A stretch of DNA of 26,703 nt from Verrucomicrobiota bacterium (GCA_023431185.1 JAEYXS010000114.1:1-26703); one strand, 5' to 3'; counted from the stretch's first letter, positions 1 through 10,284 are shown. Numbers and translations are program-made. Notes: generated from the sequence alone by a model not told the origin.

Positions 1-1
1 G

Positions 2-88
2 GTGAAGCATGGGGTGGGGGTGGATGAGATCGTGGATCATATCCTGCATTCGTGGCAGCATGCGATGGGGATGGAGCACAGCCATTGA
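2..88 (+). CDS. 3' end of an unidentified gene (partial)
   Basis: An open frame enters from the left edge and ends at TGA 86-88, giving 28 residues. The tail is rich in His and aromatic residues and ends in GMEHSH. There is no stop in this frame before 86, and the heptamer repeat array starts right at its stop codon, as repeats do after other genes in this window. No family can be named from so short a piece. It could also be a chance open frame. Confidence 0.35.
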   Translation: MKHGVGVDEIVDHILHSWQHAMGMEHSH

Positions 89-128
89 AAATGGAATGAC
101 GAATGAAGAAATCCGAATGACGAAGGAA
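87..128. repeat. Heptamer tandem array, GAA-type (6 units)
   Basis: Six consecutive 7-nt units each begin with GAA: GAAAATG, GAATGAC, GAATGAA, GAAATCC, GAATGAC, GAAGGAA. The period is exact while the last four bases of each unit vary. It lies directly after the stop codon of the partial gene at 2-88. Confidence 0.8.
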
Positions 129-145
129 GGAAAGGGGAAAACGCC

Positions 146-180
146 CAACTTTCAATGCTCAACTTTCAACGTCGAAAGAA
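146..180. repeat. Heptamer tandem array, CAA-type (5 units)
   Basis: Five 7-nt units: CAACTTT, CAATGCT, CAACTTT, CAACGTC, GAAAGAA. It has the same period as the array at 87-128 but a different consensus. It lies between that array and the 3' end of the convergent sulfatase gene. Confidence 0.8.
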
Positions 181-208
181 GCATCGGGGGCTTGAGGGGC
201 TTTGGGAT

Positions 209-1681
209 TTATTTGGCCCAGGCGGGGGTGCCGAACCATTTGTCCATCTCGGCGGCGAAGGGGGCGACCACTGCGGCGGGTTCGGAGATGGCTCCTTGGT
301 CGCCAGACTCGATGAGCCAGGTGTCGAGGGCGGCCCGCAGACGGGTCAGGGCTTCGCGGTGTTCGGGCTGGTTTGAGGTGAGGAGGTTCTTGATCTCATG
401 CGGGTCGGCCTGGGTGTCGTAGAGTTCTTCGCCGGGGCCGGTGCGTTGCATGAGTTCGAGGGGCGGGCCGCTGAGCCGGCCTTGGGCGTGGAGTTCGCGC
501 ATGACGGGCATGATGGCGAAGCATTTTTCCTTGTAGCGGTTCAACGAAGCGAAGGTGGGGCCGGTGGAAATGGTACGGATGAGGTGGAAGCGTTCATCGT
601 GCACGGAACGGATGCGTTGCTGGGTCTCATCAATGCGGTCGCGGGCGGCGAAGGCGAAGCGGCGGGCGGGTTCGGCATGCTCACCGAGGAAGATGCGGCC
701 TTGCATGAGGGGCGGTTTCGGGATGTGGGCGATGGCGAGGGTGGTGGCGGTGATGTCGATGAGGCTGAGGAGGCGGCCATCTACGGTACCGGGCTTGATC
801 TGCTTGGGTGCGGGGAAATTCTTGGGCCACTTGATGATCATGGGGACGCGGAGGCCGTTGTCGTAGCACCAATGGATGCCGCGGGGTTCGAGGCGGCCGT
901 TATCGCCGAAGAAGATGATGACGGTATCGTCCTCCAGGCCGTCGGCGCGCAGTTGGGCGAGCACCTTGCCGAAGCGGAGATCCATGCCGGAAACGGAATT
1001 CAGGTAACGCGCCCATTCCTGACGGACAACCTGATGATCGGGATAGAAAGGTGGGGGAGTGACGGTTTCCGGCTTGGCATGTTGGACATGGATACGTTCG
1101 CCGACCCATTCGACGCGGGGTTTCTCCGCGCTTTTGCGGTCGTAGATATCGTATTCGTTTTCCTCAGCATTCACGACGGCGAAGAAGGGCTGGCGTGATT
1201 TCAGGTTGCTCCAATCGCTGGAGCCTTCGTGGTAGATGGGGCCTTCATTGACGAAGTTCAGGTCGAGCTTGCCGGTGCCGACGCTGTTGGTCCCGACGGT
1301 CTTGATGTTGGCGGTGTAGTAGCCCTTATCCCGGAGGCGATGGGTGACAGGGCGCACGCCGGCGGGCAGGCGGAAATCGTCATCGCGATGCGAGCGCATG
1401 GGATGAGTGCCGGTGGTGGTCTGGTACAGGCCGACGAAGAAGGCGGAGCGGCTGGGAGCGCAGGCGGGGTTCGTGGCGAAGACGCGGGTGTAGCGAACGC
1501 CCTCGGCGGCCAGCCGGTCGAGATGGGGCGTGTGGACGTCTTTGGCCCCGTAGCAGCCGAGGTCGTGGCTGAGGTTCTCACCAATGAGCCAGAGGATGTT
1601 CGGGAGGCGCGGTGTTGTCTCCGCGGCGAAGGTGCGCTGGCCGAGGGCGAGCAGAAAGAGCAGGAGCAGGCGCGTGATCAT
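209..1681 (-). CDS. Exported FGly-type sulfatase (S1 family, N-sulfoglucosamine sulfohydrolase-like)
   Basis: A 490-residue arylsulfatase-superfamily protein that should hydrolyse sulfate esters or N-sulfates of exported glycans. An N-terminal signal peptide (about residues 1-20, ending TFAA) predicts export. The formylglycine motif is Cys74-Ala-Pro-Ser-Arg78 in the context NPACAPSRSAFF, so activation needs an anaerobic or aerobic FGly-generating enzyme not present here. A second conserved block is FFGDNGRLEPRG followed by YDNGLRVPMIIKWP. The N-terminal metal-binding block reads WLIGENLSHDLGCYG, where the usual acidic pair is Glu-Asn. The overall pattern resembles heparan-N-sulfatase-like planctomycete and verrucomicrobial sulfatases, but substrate is inference. 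The start ATG lies 30-40 nt below a TATAAT box. It is divergent from the pdxA-like gene. Confidence 0.93.
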   Translation of the reverse strand: MITRLLLLFLLALGQRTFAAETTPRLPNILWLIGENLSHDLGCYGAKDVHTPHLDRLAAEGVRYTRVFATNPACAPSRSAFFVGLYQTTTGTHPMRSHRDDDFRLPAGVRPVTHRLRDKGYYTANIKTVGTNSVGTGKLDLNFVNEGPIYHEGSSDWSNLKSRQPFFAVVNAEENEYDIYDRKSAEKPRVEWVGERIHVQHAKPETVTPPPFYPDHQVVRQEWARYLNSVSGMDLRFGKVLAQLRADGLEDDTVIIFFGDNGRLEPRGIHWCYDNGLRVPMIIKWPKNFPAPKQIKPGTVDGRLLSLIDITATTLAIAHIPKPPLMQGRIFLGEHAEPARRFAFAARDRIDETQQRIRSVHDERFHLIRTISTGPTFASLNRYKEKCFAIMPVMRELHAQGRLSGPPLELMQRTGPGEELYDTQADPHEIKNLLTSNQPEHREALTRLRAALDTWLIESGDQGAISEPAAVVAPFAAEMDKWFGTPAWAK

Positions 1682-1716
1682 GGGTTCGCAGCGGATGATG
1701 AGTTGATGTCATCCGG

Positions 1717-1745
1717 ATTATAGGAGTGGTCGGGCTTGGGCAAGC
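1717..1745 (-). promoter_or_regulatory. Possible promoter for the sulfatase gene
   Basis: On the minus strand a perfect TATAAT occupies 1722-1717. Possible -35 boxes are GCTTGC (1745-1740, 17-nt spacer) or TTGCCC (1743-1738, 15-nt spacer). Transcription from here would give a leader of about 30 nt before the ATG at 1681. The -35 match is weak. Confidence 0.35.
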
Positions 1746-1803
1746 TTTGTGTGAAAGGGGATGGCGCAACCTCTCATTGCTAGGGGGCGGTATTGTTGCC
1801 AAG

Positions 1804-2829
1804 ATGGTGGAAATGAGTTCGCAGCTTCCTGTTATTGCAGTGACGATGGGTGATCCGGCGGGAGTCGGACCGGAGATCTGTTTGCGTTTGTTGGCGGAGG
1901 AGTCGATGGGGAAAGTTTGTGTGCCGGTCGTTTTCGGGGATGCGGATGTGTTGCGGCGGGTGGCGAAGGTGACGGGGTTGCCTTTCAACGCGCCGGTCAT
2001 CGAAGTGGCTGAATGGGCGGAGGCTTCCAAGCTGGTGAGGGTTCCTTCGGTGCTGGATCTGCGGCAGGTGGAAGGAGATTCAGTTGATCCGGGGAAGTTG
2101 TCGGCGGCGTGTGGAGAGGCGGCGTATCAGTATGTGAACCGGGCGATCGATGCGGCGCTGGCAGGCGAGGTGCAGGGGGTGGCGACGGCGCCGCTCAACA
2201 AGGAGGCGATGCATTTGGCGGGGCACAAGTATCCGGGGCACACGGAGATCTTCGCGGAGCGGATGGGCGCAGAGCGGTCCTGCATGATGCAGTATTCGGA
2301 GGAGATCACGTGCAGCTTCGTGACGGTGCATTGCGGGTATCATGAGGTGCCGAAATTGATCGCGACGGCGCGCATCCTGGAGGTGATTGAACTGACTGCG
2401 AATGCTTTACGGCAGATTCGTGGGCGGGAGCCGAAGCTGCTGGTGTGTGGGTTGAATCCGCATGCGGGGGAGAATGGGTTGTTCGGGGATCGGGAGGAGG
2501 AGCGGTTCATCGTGCCGGCGATCGAAGCAGGGCGAGCGAAGGGGATTGATCTTACGGGGCCAGTGCCGCCGGATACGGCATTCACGCCGGCGCGGCGGAA
2601 GGAGTTCGATGCGGTGGTGTGCATGTATCATGATCAGGGGCATATCCCAGTGAAGATGATCGCGTTCGAATCGGCAGTGAACACGACGCTGGGTCTGCCG
2701 GTGGTGCGGACGAGTGTGGATCACGGGACGGCGTTTGATATCGCGTGGCAGGGGAAGGCCAACCCGAGCAGCCTTTACTCGGCGGTGCGCCTGGCAGCCA
2801 AGCTCGCTAAGGAACGCCCGCACGTATGA
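1804..2829 (+). CDS. pdxA: PdxA-family 4-phospho-hydroxyacid dehydrogenase (PdxA2-like)
   Basis: NAD-dependent dehydrogenase/decarboxylase of the PdxA fold. Seen from start 1804 (341 aa): VTMGDPAGVGPEI near residues 13-25, TAPLNKEA near 128, metal-ligand histidines at His146 (GHTEIFAERMG) and His176 (VTVHCGYHEVP), and MYHDQGHIPVKM followed by VRTSVDHGTAFDIAW near the C terminus. An open frame extends 26 codons upstream of 1804, but those residues lie outside the family's usual N terminus. ATG 1804 or ATG 1813 (giving MSSQLPVIAVTMGDP) fits far better. The gene overlaps the DUF1537 kinase by 4 nt (ATGA). In the known D-threonate pathway a DUF1537 kinase (DtnK) phosphorylates the acid and PdxA2 oxidises and decarboxylates it to DHAP. 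This pairing favours that catabolic role over pyridoxal-phosphate synthesis. The alternative, a biosynthetic PdxA, cannot be excluded. Confidence 0.92.
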   Translation: MVEMSSQLPVIAVTMGDPAGVGPEICLRLLAEESMGKVCVPVVFGDADVLRRVAKVTGLPFNAPVIEVAEWAEASKLVRVPSVLDLRQVEGDSVDPGKLSAACGEAAYQYVNRAIDAALAGEVQGVATAPLNKEAMHLAGHKYPGHTEIFAERMGAERSCMMQYSEEITCSFVTVHCGYHEVPKLIATARILEVIELTANALRQIRGREPKLLVCGLNPHAGENGLFGDREEERFIVPAIEAGRAKGIDLTGPVPPDTAFTPARRKEFDAVVCMYHDQGHIPVKMIAFESAVNTTLGLPVVRTSVDHGTAFDIAWQGKANPSSLYSAVRLAAKLAKERPHV

Positions 2830-3932
2830 TCGTCGTGCTGGCGGATGACCTGACTGGCGCGGCTGAACTCGCCGGTGCTGCTTGGAAGCGTGGTCTCACT
2901 GCCGAGGTGCAACGGAAATTCTCACCCCAATCGTCAGCCGAAGTGATCTGCGTGGATACTGACACCCGCTCGTTATCCCGCGACCTTGCTGCGGCAGCAG
3001 TCCAGCGAATCGCCTCCCAAGTCGCTCAGGCAAAGCCGCGATACCTCTACAAAAAGTGTGACTCGGTCTTGCGTGGTCAGGTACTGGCCGAGATGCGAGC
3101 CATCATGGCGGCGACGGGCAAGGGTAGAGCCATCCTCGTTTCGGCAAACCCGTCTCGCGGTCGCGTCATCCGGGGTGGTGAATACTTTGTGCAAGGCAAG
3201 CCAGTGAATGAAACGGCGTTTGCTCATGACCCGGAGTATCCGCGCACATCGGCAGTGGTGGCAGAATTGCTCGGTGGAGATTTGACCGGCATCAGCACGC
3301 CAGATGCGGAATCACCGGAAGATTTGATCCGGTATGCAAAACAGGTGTCTGATGGTGTCCTACCGGCAGGTGGAGTGGAGTTCTTTCAAGCATTATTGGA
3401 GTCGGGCTGGCGTGGGGTGGTCAAGCCGATACGAACAGTGAAGGTGCCAGCGAGAGGAGTGCAGACGTTGTTTGTCTGCGGCAGTGCGGCGGCTTGGAGC
3501 AGTGGCCGTGGTGCAGAAGGAGTCAAACGGGGAGTGCCGATCGTGCCCATGCCGGAAGTGTTGCTATCAGGCACAATGGATGCATCGGCGATGGTGGAAT
3601 GGACCCAGCGGATTGAAGCCTGCTTTGGGAAGGGGTCCACCGTCATGGCGGCAATCGGCCAGCCGGTGATGCAAACGAGTTTTCCGGCAAGTCTGCTGGC
3701 CGGGCGTTTGGCCAAGGTGGCGGCGAGGGTGTTGCGTAAAGGGTTGCCGGAACGAGTTTGTGCGGAAGGCGGGGCTACGGCCGCAGCGTTGGCCAGGGCG
3801 ATGGGGTGGACTCAGTTTGCCGTTGCCGGTGAATTGGCTGGGGGCGTGGTGGATTTGCGGCCAGTTGATAGCCCACAGGTGTCCTTGATCATCAAAGTGG
3901 GTAGCTATGACTGGCCCGAGTCGGTCTGGTGA
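2826..3932 (+). CDS. Four-carbon acid-sugar kinase (DUF1537 family, DtnK/OtnK-like)
   Basis: ATP-dependent kinase of the DUF1537 family, which phosphorylates D-threonate, L-threonate, D-erythronate or related acids. Seen: substrate-domain motif ADDLTGA at residues 6-12, YKKCDSVLRG at 75-84, SANPSRGRV and GEYFVQGKPVNET in the following segment, and the C-terminal nucleotide-binding block GGATAAALARAMGW with GELAGGVVDLR and LIIKVGSYDWPES. At 368 residues it is shorter than the 400-plus typical of the family. The final glycine-rich GGFG-like turn reads GSYDWP. It is translationally coupled to the PdxA gene by the ATGA overlap at 2826-2829, so the two proteins probably act in one pathway. Which acid is used is inferred only from the pairing. 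Confidence 0.9.
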   Translation: MIVVLADDLTGAAELAGAAWKRGLTAEVQRKFSPQSSAEVICVDTDTRSLSRDLAAAAVQRIASQVAQAKPRYLYKKCDSVLRGQVLAEMRAIMAATGKGRAILVSANPSRGRVIRGGEYFVQGKPVNETAFAHDPEYPRTSAVVAELLGGDLTGISTPDAESPEDLIRYAKQVSDGVLPAGGVEFFQALLESGWRGVVKPIRTVKVPARGVQTLFVCGSAAAWSSGRGAEGVKRGVPIVPMPEVLLSGTMDASAMVEWTQRIEACFGKGSTVMAAIGQPVMQTSFPASLLAGRLAKVAARVLRKGLPERVCAEGGATAAALARAMGWTQFAVAGELAGGVVDLRPVDSPQVSLIIKVGSYDWPESVW

Positions 3933-3992
3933 CTGGTGGCCTGAGCGTCGCTTTTCCTTTCCACCCGTCGAAATCTTCGTTATCAGGATGGC

Positions 3993-4808
3993 GTGTATTT
4001 GGAATTCTACCGGCTGAAGGAACCGCCCTTCACGATCACGCCAAATCCGCGCTTTGTGTTTTACAGCGCCAAGCATCGCGAGGCGTTCAATCACTTGCTT
4101 TACGGCATCCGCGAGCGCAAGGGTTTCGTCCAGCTCACCGGCGAGGTGGGTGCGGGCAAGACCACGATCTGCCGTGCCATGCTGGAACAGCTCGGTGATG
4201 CCTATGCCACGGCGCTGATCCTGAACCCGGTGCTCGATTCGGATGGCTTGATGAAAGCCATCGCCATGGAGTTCGGCCTCGATGTTAAGGGCAAGGACCG
4301 GCTGGAGACCGTTTCGGCGATCAATCATTTCCTGCTGAGCCTAGTGGAGAAGAACAAGGATGCCGTGCTCATCATCGATGAAGCGCAGGACCTGACGGAT
4401 GAATTGCTGGAACAGGTGCGCCTGCTCTCCAACCTCGAGACGGATGACCGCAAGCTCCTGCAGATCGTGCTGATGGGGCAGCCGGAGTTGCGGGATCGCC
4501 TGAATGCGCATCGGCTGCGGCAACTGCGCCAGCGCATCACGGTGCGGTATCACATCAACCCGTTGACGCGTGCGGAACTGTCCTCCTACATCCAGCACCG
4601 CATCCATGTGAGCGGTGGGAACGGGGCGCCTTTCTTCACCACGGGCGCCATCTGGCGGATCCATCGTTACAGCAAGGGCATTCCGCGTCTGGTGAACGCG
4701 GTATGTGACAAGTGTCTGCTGGCCGGTTTCGTGCAGCAGAGTGACCGCATCGATTTTTCCACGGTGGGCCTCGCCATCCGTGAACTGGAAGGGAACATCC
4801 CCGCATGA
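3993..4808 (+). CDS. ExeA/GspA-like AAA ATPase
   Basis: A 271-residue cytoplasmic AAA ATPase of the ExeA/GspA (MshM) group, which helps secretins and related envelope assemblies cross peptidoglycan. The N terminus (YLEFYRLKEPPFTITPNPRF) is diagnostic of the group. Walker A is GEVGAGKT at 50-57, Walker B VLIIDEAQ at 125-132, and sensor 1 LMGQPELRDRL at 160-170. The start is GTG at 3993 with AGGA about 7 nt upstream. It is shorter than Aeromonas ExeA because the C-terminal peptidoglycan-binding region is absent. It overlaps the next gene by 4 nt (ATGA). The pair corresponds to ExeA-ExeB of type II secretion, although a type IV pilus role is possible. Confidence 0.9.
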   Translation: MYLEFYRLKEPPFTITPNPRFVFYSAKHREAFNHLLYGIRERKGFVQLTGEVGAGKTTICRAMLEQLGDAYATALILNPVLDSDGLMKAIAMEFGLDVKGKDRLETVSAINHFLLSLVEKNKDAVLIIDEAQDLTDELLEQVRLLSNLETDDRKLLQIVLMGQPELRDRLNAHRLRQLRQRITVRYHINPLTRAELSSYIQHRIHVSGGNGAPFFTTGAIWRIHRYSKGIPRLVNAVCDKCLLAGFVQQSDRIDFSTVGLAIRELEGNIPA

Positions 4809-5578
4809 GCCTCATCAATGATGCCTTGAAACGCGCCAATGAGGCGCAAAAGAACCGTCCTACGGCTGGCCCGCTCGGCGTTCCGTTGCAGCCCGCGGAT
4901 GCACCCATCCGCCGTGGCAATGCTGGCACCAACTGGTTCGCCGTGCTGGTCCCGGCGATCGTCGTGGTGTTGTTGGCTTTGTCGTTTTGGTTCATCCGCA
5001 GCGGTCTGCAAAACAAGCCGGCGCAGCAACCGATTGTGGCGGTGACCGCGCCGGTGCCACAACCTGCCCCTGTCGCGGTTCCTGCTCCAGTAGCGCCGAC
5101 ACCCGCGCCAGCGCCGGTGGCCAAGGCTCCGGAAAAAACTGCACCGTTCGTATCCAAATCCGGCATCAAGGTGAACACGGAACCGGTCGTTCGCGAGTTG
5201 CCGCCAGAACCTGTCTTCACACCGACACCGGTGAAGATCGAGGTGCCGCCACCTGAGCCGGTCCCGGCCGCGCCGGTGGTCGCTTCGACTCCGAAGCCAG
5301 AATCGACCGTGCCGACAGCTCCGGTCGTGACGCCGACCCCGGCGCCACAACCGCCCATCACGAAAACTGAACCCGCCGCACCGCCCAAGCCGGTGTTCCC
5401 CGAGCTGAAGCTGCAAGGCATCTTCTATCGCCTGAATAACCCTTCCGCCCTGATCAGCGGCAAGAACGTGCGGGTGGGGGATCTGGTGCAAGGGGTGAAA
5501 GTGATCGCCATCGAACGCGCCAGCGTGACCTTGGAGTTCAAGGGCGAGCGCCGGGAGATGACGCTCGAGGTGCAGTGA
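4805..5578 (+). CDS. GspB/ExeB-like inner-membrane protein
   Basis: A 257-residue bitopic protein. Order of parts: a short cytoplasmic N terminus (MSLINDALKRANEAQ, the typical GspB opening), one membrane helix at about 43-64, a long Pro/Ala/Val-rich periplasmic linker (about 70-195), and a C-terminal GspB-type domain from about residue 197. That domain contains LKLQGIFYRLNNPSALI and ends VTLEFKGERREMTLEV. This arrangement matches GspB/ExeB, which works with ExeA to position the outer-membrane secretin. It is coupled to the ExeA-like gene by the ATGA overlap at 4805-4808. Linker length and composition are low-complexity and vary within the family. Confidence 0.85.
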   Translation: MSLINDALKRANEAQKNRPTAGPLGVPLQPADAPIRRGNAGTNWFAVLVPAIVVVLLALSFWFIRSGLQNKPAQQPIVAVTAPVPQPAPVAVPAPVAPTPAPAPVAKAPEKTAPFVSKSGIKVNTEPVVRELPPEPVFTPTPVKIEVPPPEPVPAAPVVASTPKPESTVPTAPVVTPTPAPQPPITKTEPAAPPKPVFPELKLQGIFYRLNNPSALISGKNVRVGDLVQGVKVIAIERASVTLEFKGERREMTLEVQ

Positions 5579-5597
5579 TACCGCAAGCTTTCCGCGT

Positions 5598-7190
5598 GTG
5601 ACCAGCGGCCTTATCATCCATGAAGACGACGACCTGCTGGTCGTCAACAAGCCCGCGAACTGGAACACGCACGCGCCCACGCCCTATTCAGGCGAGGGCA
5701 TCTATGAGTGGCTCCGACAACGCGAGCCCCGTTGGGCGCAAATGGCCATCATCCATCGGCTGGACAAGGAGACTTCCGGTGTGCTGGTCTTCACCAAGAC
5801 CAAGGCAGCGGCGAAATCACTCACGGAACAATTTACGGAACGTGAAGTGCAGAAGCGCTACGTGCTGCTCACGGACAAGCCGGTGAAGCTGGAGCGGTAT
5901 CACGCCCGCTCGCACATGACGAAGCTGGGCAGTGACTTCGTGAGCCGTCCGCTAACTAGTGCGGGGGAGTTGGCCGAGACATTTTTCCATCGCGGCGAAA
6001 CGAAAGAGGGGAGGACGCTGGTCATCGCGGAGCCGAAGACGGGGCGCACGCATCAGATACGATTGCACGCGCAGGATCTGGGTTTTCCGATCCTGGGTGA
6101 TGTGCGCTATGGCGGTTCACCGCACGCACGGCTTTGCTTGCACGCAGCGGAGATCGAGTTCGAGCATCCGGCCACGGGTGAGACGGTGAAATATTCTGCC
6201 CCGGTTGATTTTACGGCGGATCCGGCAAAAACCTTGCGCAACGCGGTGATCGAGCCCGCGCAGACGGATGCCTTCCGGGTGGTGCACGGGGCGGCGGATG
6301 GCTGGCCGGGCTGGTATGTGGAGAAGCTGGGTGAAAACCTGCTCTCGCAATCGGCTGAGGAATTGACCACCGGACAGCATGACCGATTGGCCGGACTGGC
6401 GAAGACGTATCTAACTAAATCGGCTTACCACAAAGTGCTGAACCGGCAGGTGCGGAAGTCTTCCGTGGAGACGGCCAGCCCACAGCGGATCTTGGGGGCG
6501 GTGGTGGATGCGGAGTTCACCATCCGTGAGAATGGCCTGCATTATCAGCTAAGTTTTCAAGAGGGTTACAGCGTGGGGCTGTTTCTGGACCAACGGGACA
6601 ACCGACGGCGCTTGCTGACGAATTACATCGCACCGGACTTCTTGGTGCGTCAGGGCGGTCTGCAAGGAGCGGAAGTGCTGAACACGTTCGCCTATACCTG
6701 CGGCTTCTCCGTGGCAGCGGGTGCAGCAGGTGCGAGAGCGACGAGTCTGGATCTCTCCAAGAAGTATCTGGAATGGGGCCGCCGTAACTTCACGGCGAAC
6801 GGCATGGACCCGGCCGCGCATGATTTCATTTTTGGCGATGTGTTCGACTGGTTGAAACGGTTGGGGAAGAAGCAACGGCAGTTCGATGTGGTCATCCTCG
6901 ATCCGCCGACGTTCTCGCAATCCAAGCAGAGCGGTGTCTTCCGTGTGGAGCGGGATTACGGACGACTGGCAGGGGATGCCTTGAAGGTTTTGCAGAGCGG
7001 TGGCACGTTGCTGGCCTCCACGAATGCCGCCGGGCTGGAACCGGAATCATTTGTCGCCACGGTGAAGGCGGCGATCGCCTCGGCCGGGCGCAAAGTGGAG
7101 CGGGAACGGTTCATCCCGCAGCCGCCGGATTTCCCGGTGACGCGCGAGGAACCGGGATATTTGAAGACGTTCTGGGTGAAAGTGAGATAA
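5598..7190 (+). CDS. Fusion: RluA-family pseudouridine synthase + RlmI/RlmK-like methyltransferase
   Basis: A 530-residue bifunctional RNA-modification protein. The N-terminal half (1 to about 215) is an RluA-type pseudouridine synthase: HRLDKETSG at 53-61 with catalytic Asp56, and KTGRTHQIRLHAQDLGFPILGD at 147-168. The S4 domain is absent. Residues 224-246 (RVVHGAADGWPGWYVEKLG) match the linker that follows the PUA domain in RlmI-type enzymes. The C-terminal half carries FLDQRDNRRRL near 329-339, the SAM-binding segment NTFAYTCGFSVAAGAAGA near 362-379, and the catalytic LDPPTFSQSK at 434-443. The fusion is continuous with no frameshift. The start is GTG 5598, 19 nt after the GspB-like gene. 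The expected substrate is 23S rRNA. Sites are not predictable from sequence. Confidence 0.92.
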   Translation: MTSGLIIHEDDDLLVVNKPANWNTHAPTPYSGEGIYEWLRQREPRWAQMAIIHRLDKETSGVLVFTKTKAAAKSLTEQFTEREVQKRYVLLTDKPVKLERYHARSHMTKLGSDFVSRPLTSAGELAETFFHRGETKEGRTLVIAEPKTGRTHQIRLHAQDLGFPILGDVRYGGSPHARLCLHAAEIEFEHPATGETVKYSAPVDFTADPAKTLRNAVIEPAQTDAFRVVHGAADGWPGWYVEKLGENLLSQSAEELTTGQHDRLAGLAKTYLTKSAYHKVLNRQVRKSSVETASPQRILGAVVDAEFTIRENGLHYQLSFQEGYSVGLFLDQRDNRRRLLTNYIAPDFLVRQGGLQGAEVLNTFAYTCGFSVAAGAAGARATSLDLSKKYLEWGRRNFTANGMDPAAHDFIFGDVFDWLKRLGKKQRQFDVVILDPPTFSQSKQSGVFRVERDYGRLAGDALKVLQSGGTLLASTNAAGLEPESFVATVKAAIASAGRKVERERFIPQPPDFPVTREEPGYLKTFWVKVR

Positions 7191-7200
7191 CTTTTTTAAC

Positions 7201-7231
7201 CACAGCCCCGACTAAAGCCGGGATAAAATGG
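7201..7231. repeat. Dispersed 31-bp hairpin repeat, copy 1
   Basis: The 31 bp match 25925-25955 with two substitutions. The core CCCCGACTAAAGCCGGGA is an imperfect inverted repeat. A related hairpin with CCCCG and CGGGG arms lies at 18528-18548. This copy overlaps the in-frame ATG at 7228, which is one reason to prefer the downstream start for the peptidase gene. Confidence 0.75.
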
Positions 7232-7263
7232 ACACAGAAAAACACAGATTTGGGAAGGTGGGG

Positions 7264-9402
<2,139 letters not shown>

Positions 9403-9480
9403 GGCGCATCTAAGGACCAACCCGTATTTGCTCCTATTTGCTTGCACCGTGGCGCGTCTCGCGAACACTTAGGGCCAGAA

Positions 9481-10170
9481 ATGAACCCCCAGTGTCCGGT
9501 GCATACGGTGACCTTCGACGTCGGTGGGACTTTAATCAGTCCTTCACCGTCAGTGGGGCATGTCTATGCGGAGATGGCGGCCCGCTACGGGGTCAAGGCG
9601 GATGCCGCCGCGCTGACAGACGGGTTTAAGCGGGCGTGGAAGGCCAAGACGGAGTTCAACTACTCGGAGGAAGCCTGGTACGGGTTGGTGCGGAATACCT
9701 TTGGCCCCTTGGCACCCAAGCTGCCGGATGCCTTCTTTCCAGCGGTTTACCGACGGTTCATTGATGCGGAGGTCTGGAGTGTCCATGAGGATGCACTGGC
9801 GGTGCTGGATGAGCTGGCCAGCCGGGATTTCAACTTGGGAGTGATCTCCAATTGGGACGAGCGGTTGCGTCCCTTGCTCAAGAATCTCAAGCTAACTCCT
9901 TATTTTCAGGCTATCACAGTTTCTTGCGAGGTGCAGTTTCCCAAGCCGGAAGGGGTCATCTTCGAGCAGGCGTTGCGCAGCTTGGGGGCGGCTCCGGGTG
10001 CAGTTTTGCACGTGGGTGACAGCCGGGTGGAAGATGCGGATGGGGCACGGAGTGCAGGTTTGCATGGGCTGCATCTGGATCGTCAGGGCGGGGGAGATAT
10101 CCAGAGCCTGATGGAGATACCGGGCTGGCTGGAGCGGCTGAGCGTCGAGGCGGAGATGGGCGGGAGTTAG
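9481..10170 (+). CDS. HAD-superfamily hydrolase (HDHD3-like)
   Basis: A 229-residue HAD hydrolase. Motif I is D13-V-G-G-T17 in TFDVGGTLISPS. The nucleophile Asp is present but the usual second Asp (acid/base) is Gly, as in haloacid-dehalogenase/HDHD3-like branches. The cap region follows with GHVYAEMAARYGV. Motif II is VISNWDERL, motif III PKPEGVIFEQALRSLGA, and motif IV HVGDSRVEDADGARSAGL. ATG 9481 is chosen over an in-frame TTG 39 nt upstream because motif I then falls at the usual distance from the N terminus. The substrate is unknown. It lies alone between the peptidase and the sdh operon. Confidence 0.88.
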   Translation: MNPQCPVHTVTFDVGGTLISPSPSVGHVYAEMAARYGVKADAAALTDGFKRAWKAKTEFNYSEEAWYGLVRNTFGPLAPKLPDAFFPAVYRRFIDAEVWSVHEDALAVLDELASRDFNLGVISNWDERLRPLLKNLKLTPYFQAITVSCEVQFPKPEGVIFEQALRSLGAAPGAVLHVGDSRVEDADGARSAGLHGLHLDRQGGGDIQSLMEIPGWLERLSVEAEMGGS

Positions 10171-10254
10171 AAAAGCTTTCCTTTTGGGCGAGGCGTCAAG
10201 GCATTAGCCGGGGTTACCGATAGCCAAGGGGCGCTTATACTTTAGTTCTACTCA

Positions 10255-10284
10255 TTGACGCTGGCAAAAATTGGCCCTTACAAT
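10255..10284 (+). promoter_or_regulatory. Putative promoter of the sdh operon
   Basis: TTGACG at 10255-10260 and TACAAT at 10279-10284 are separated by 18 nt, each one base from consensus. Transcription from here would give a leader of about 75 nt before sdhC. The leader contains a short stem (CGCGG 10317-10321 with CCGCG 10333-10337). Confidence 0.5.

Noticed and set aside
398..1723. Plus-strand frames 398-1198 and 1229-1723
   Set aside because: Antisense to the sulfatase, whose signal peptide and catalytic motif are clear.
7228..7263. Upstream ATG of the prolyl oligopeptidase
   Set aside because: It lies in a dispersed 31-bp repeat and would bury the lipoprotein signal behind 12 polar residues.
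10171..10200. Possible terminator after the HAD gene (AAAGCTTT with T-rich tail)
   Set aside because: The stem is too short and AT-rich to call with confidence.
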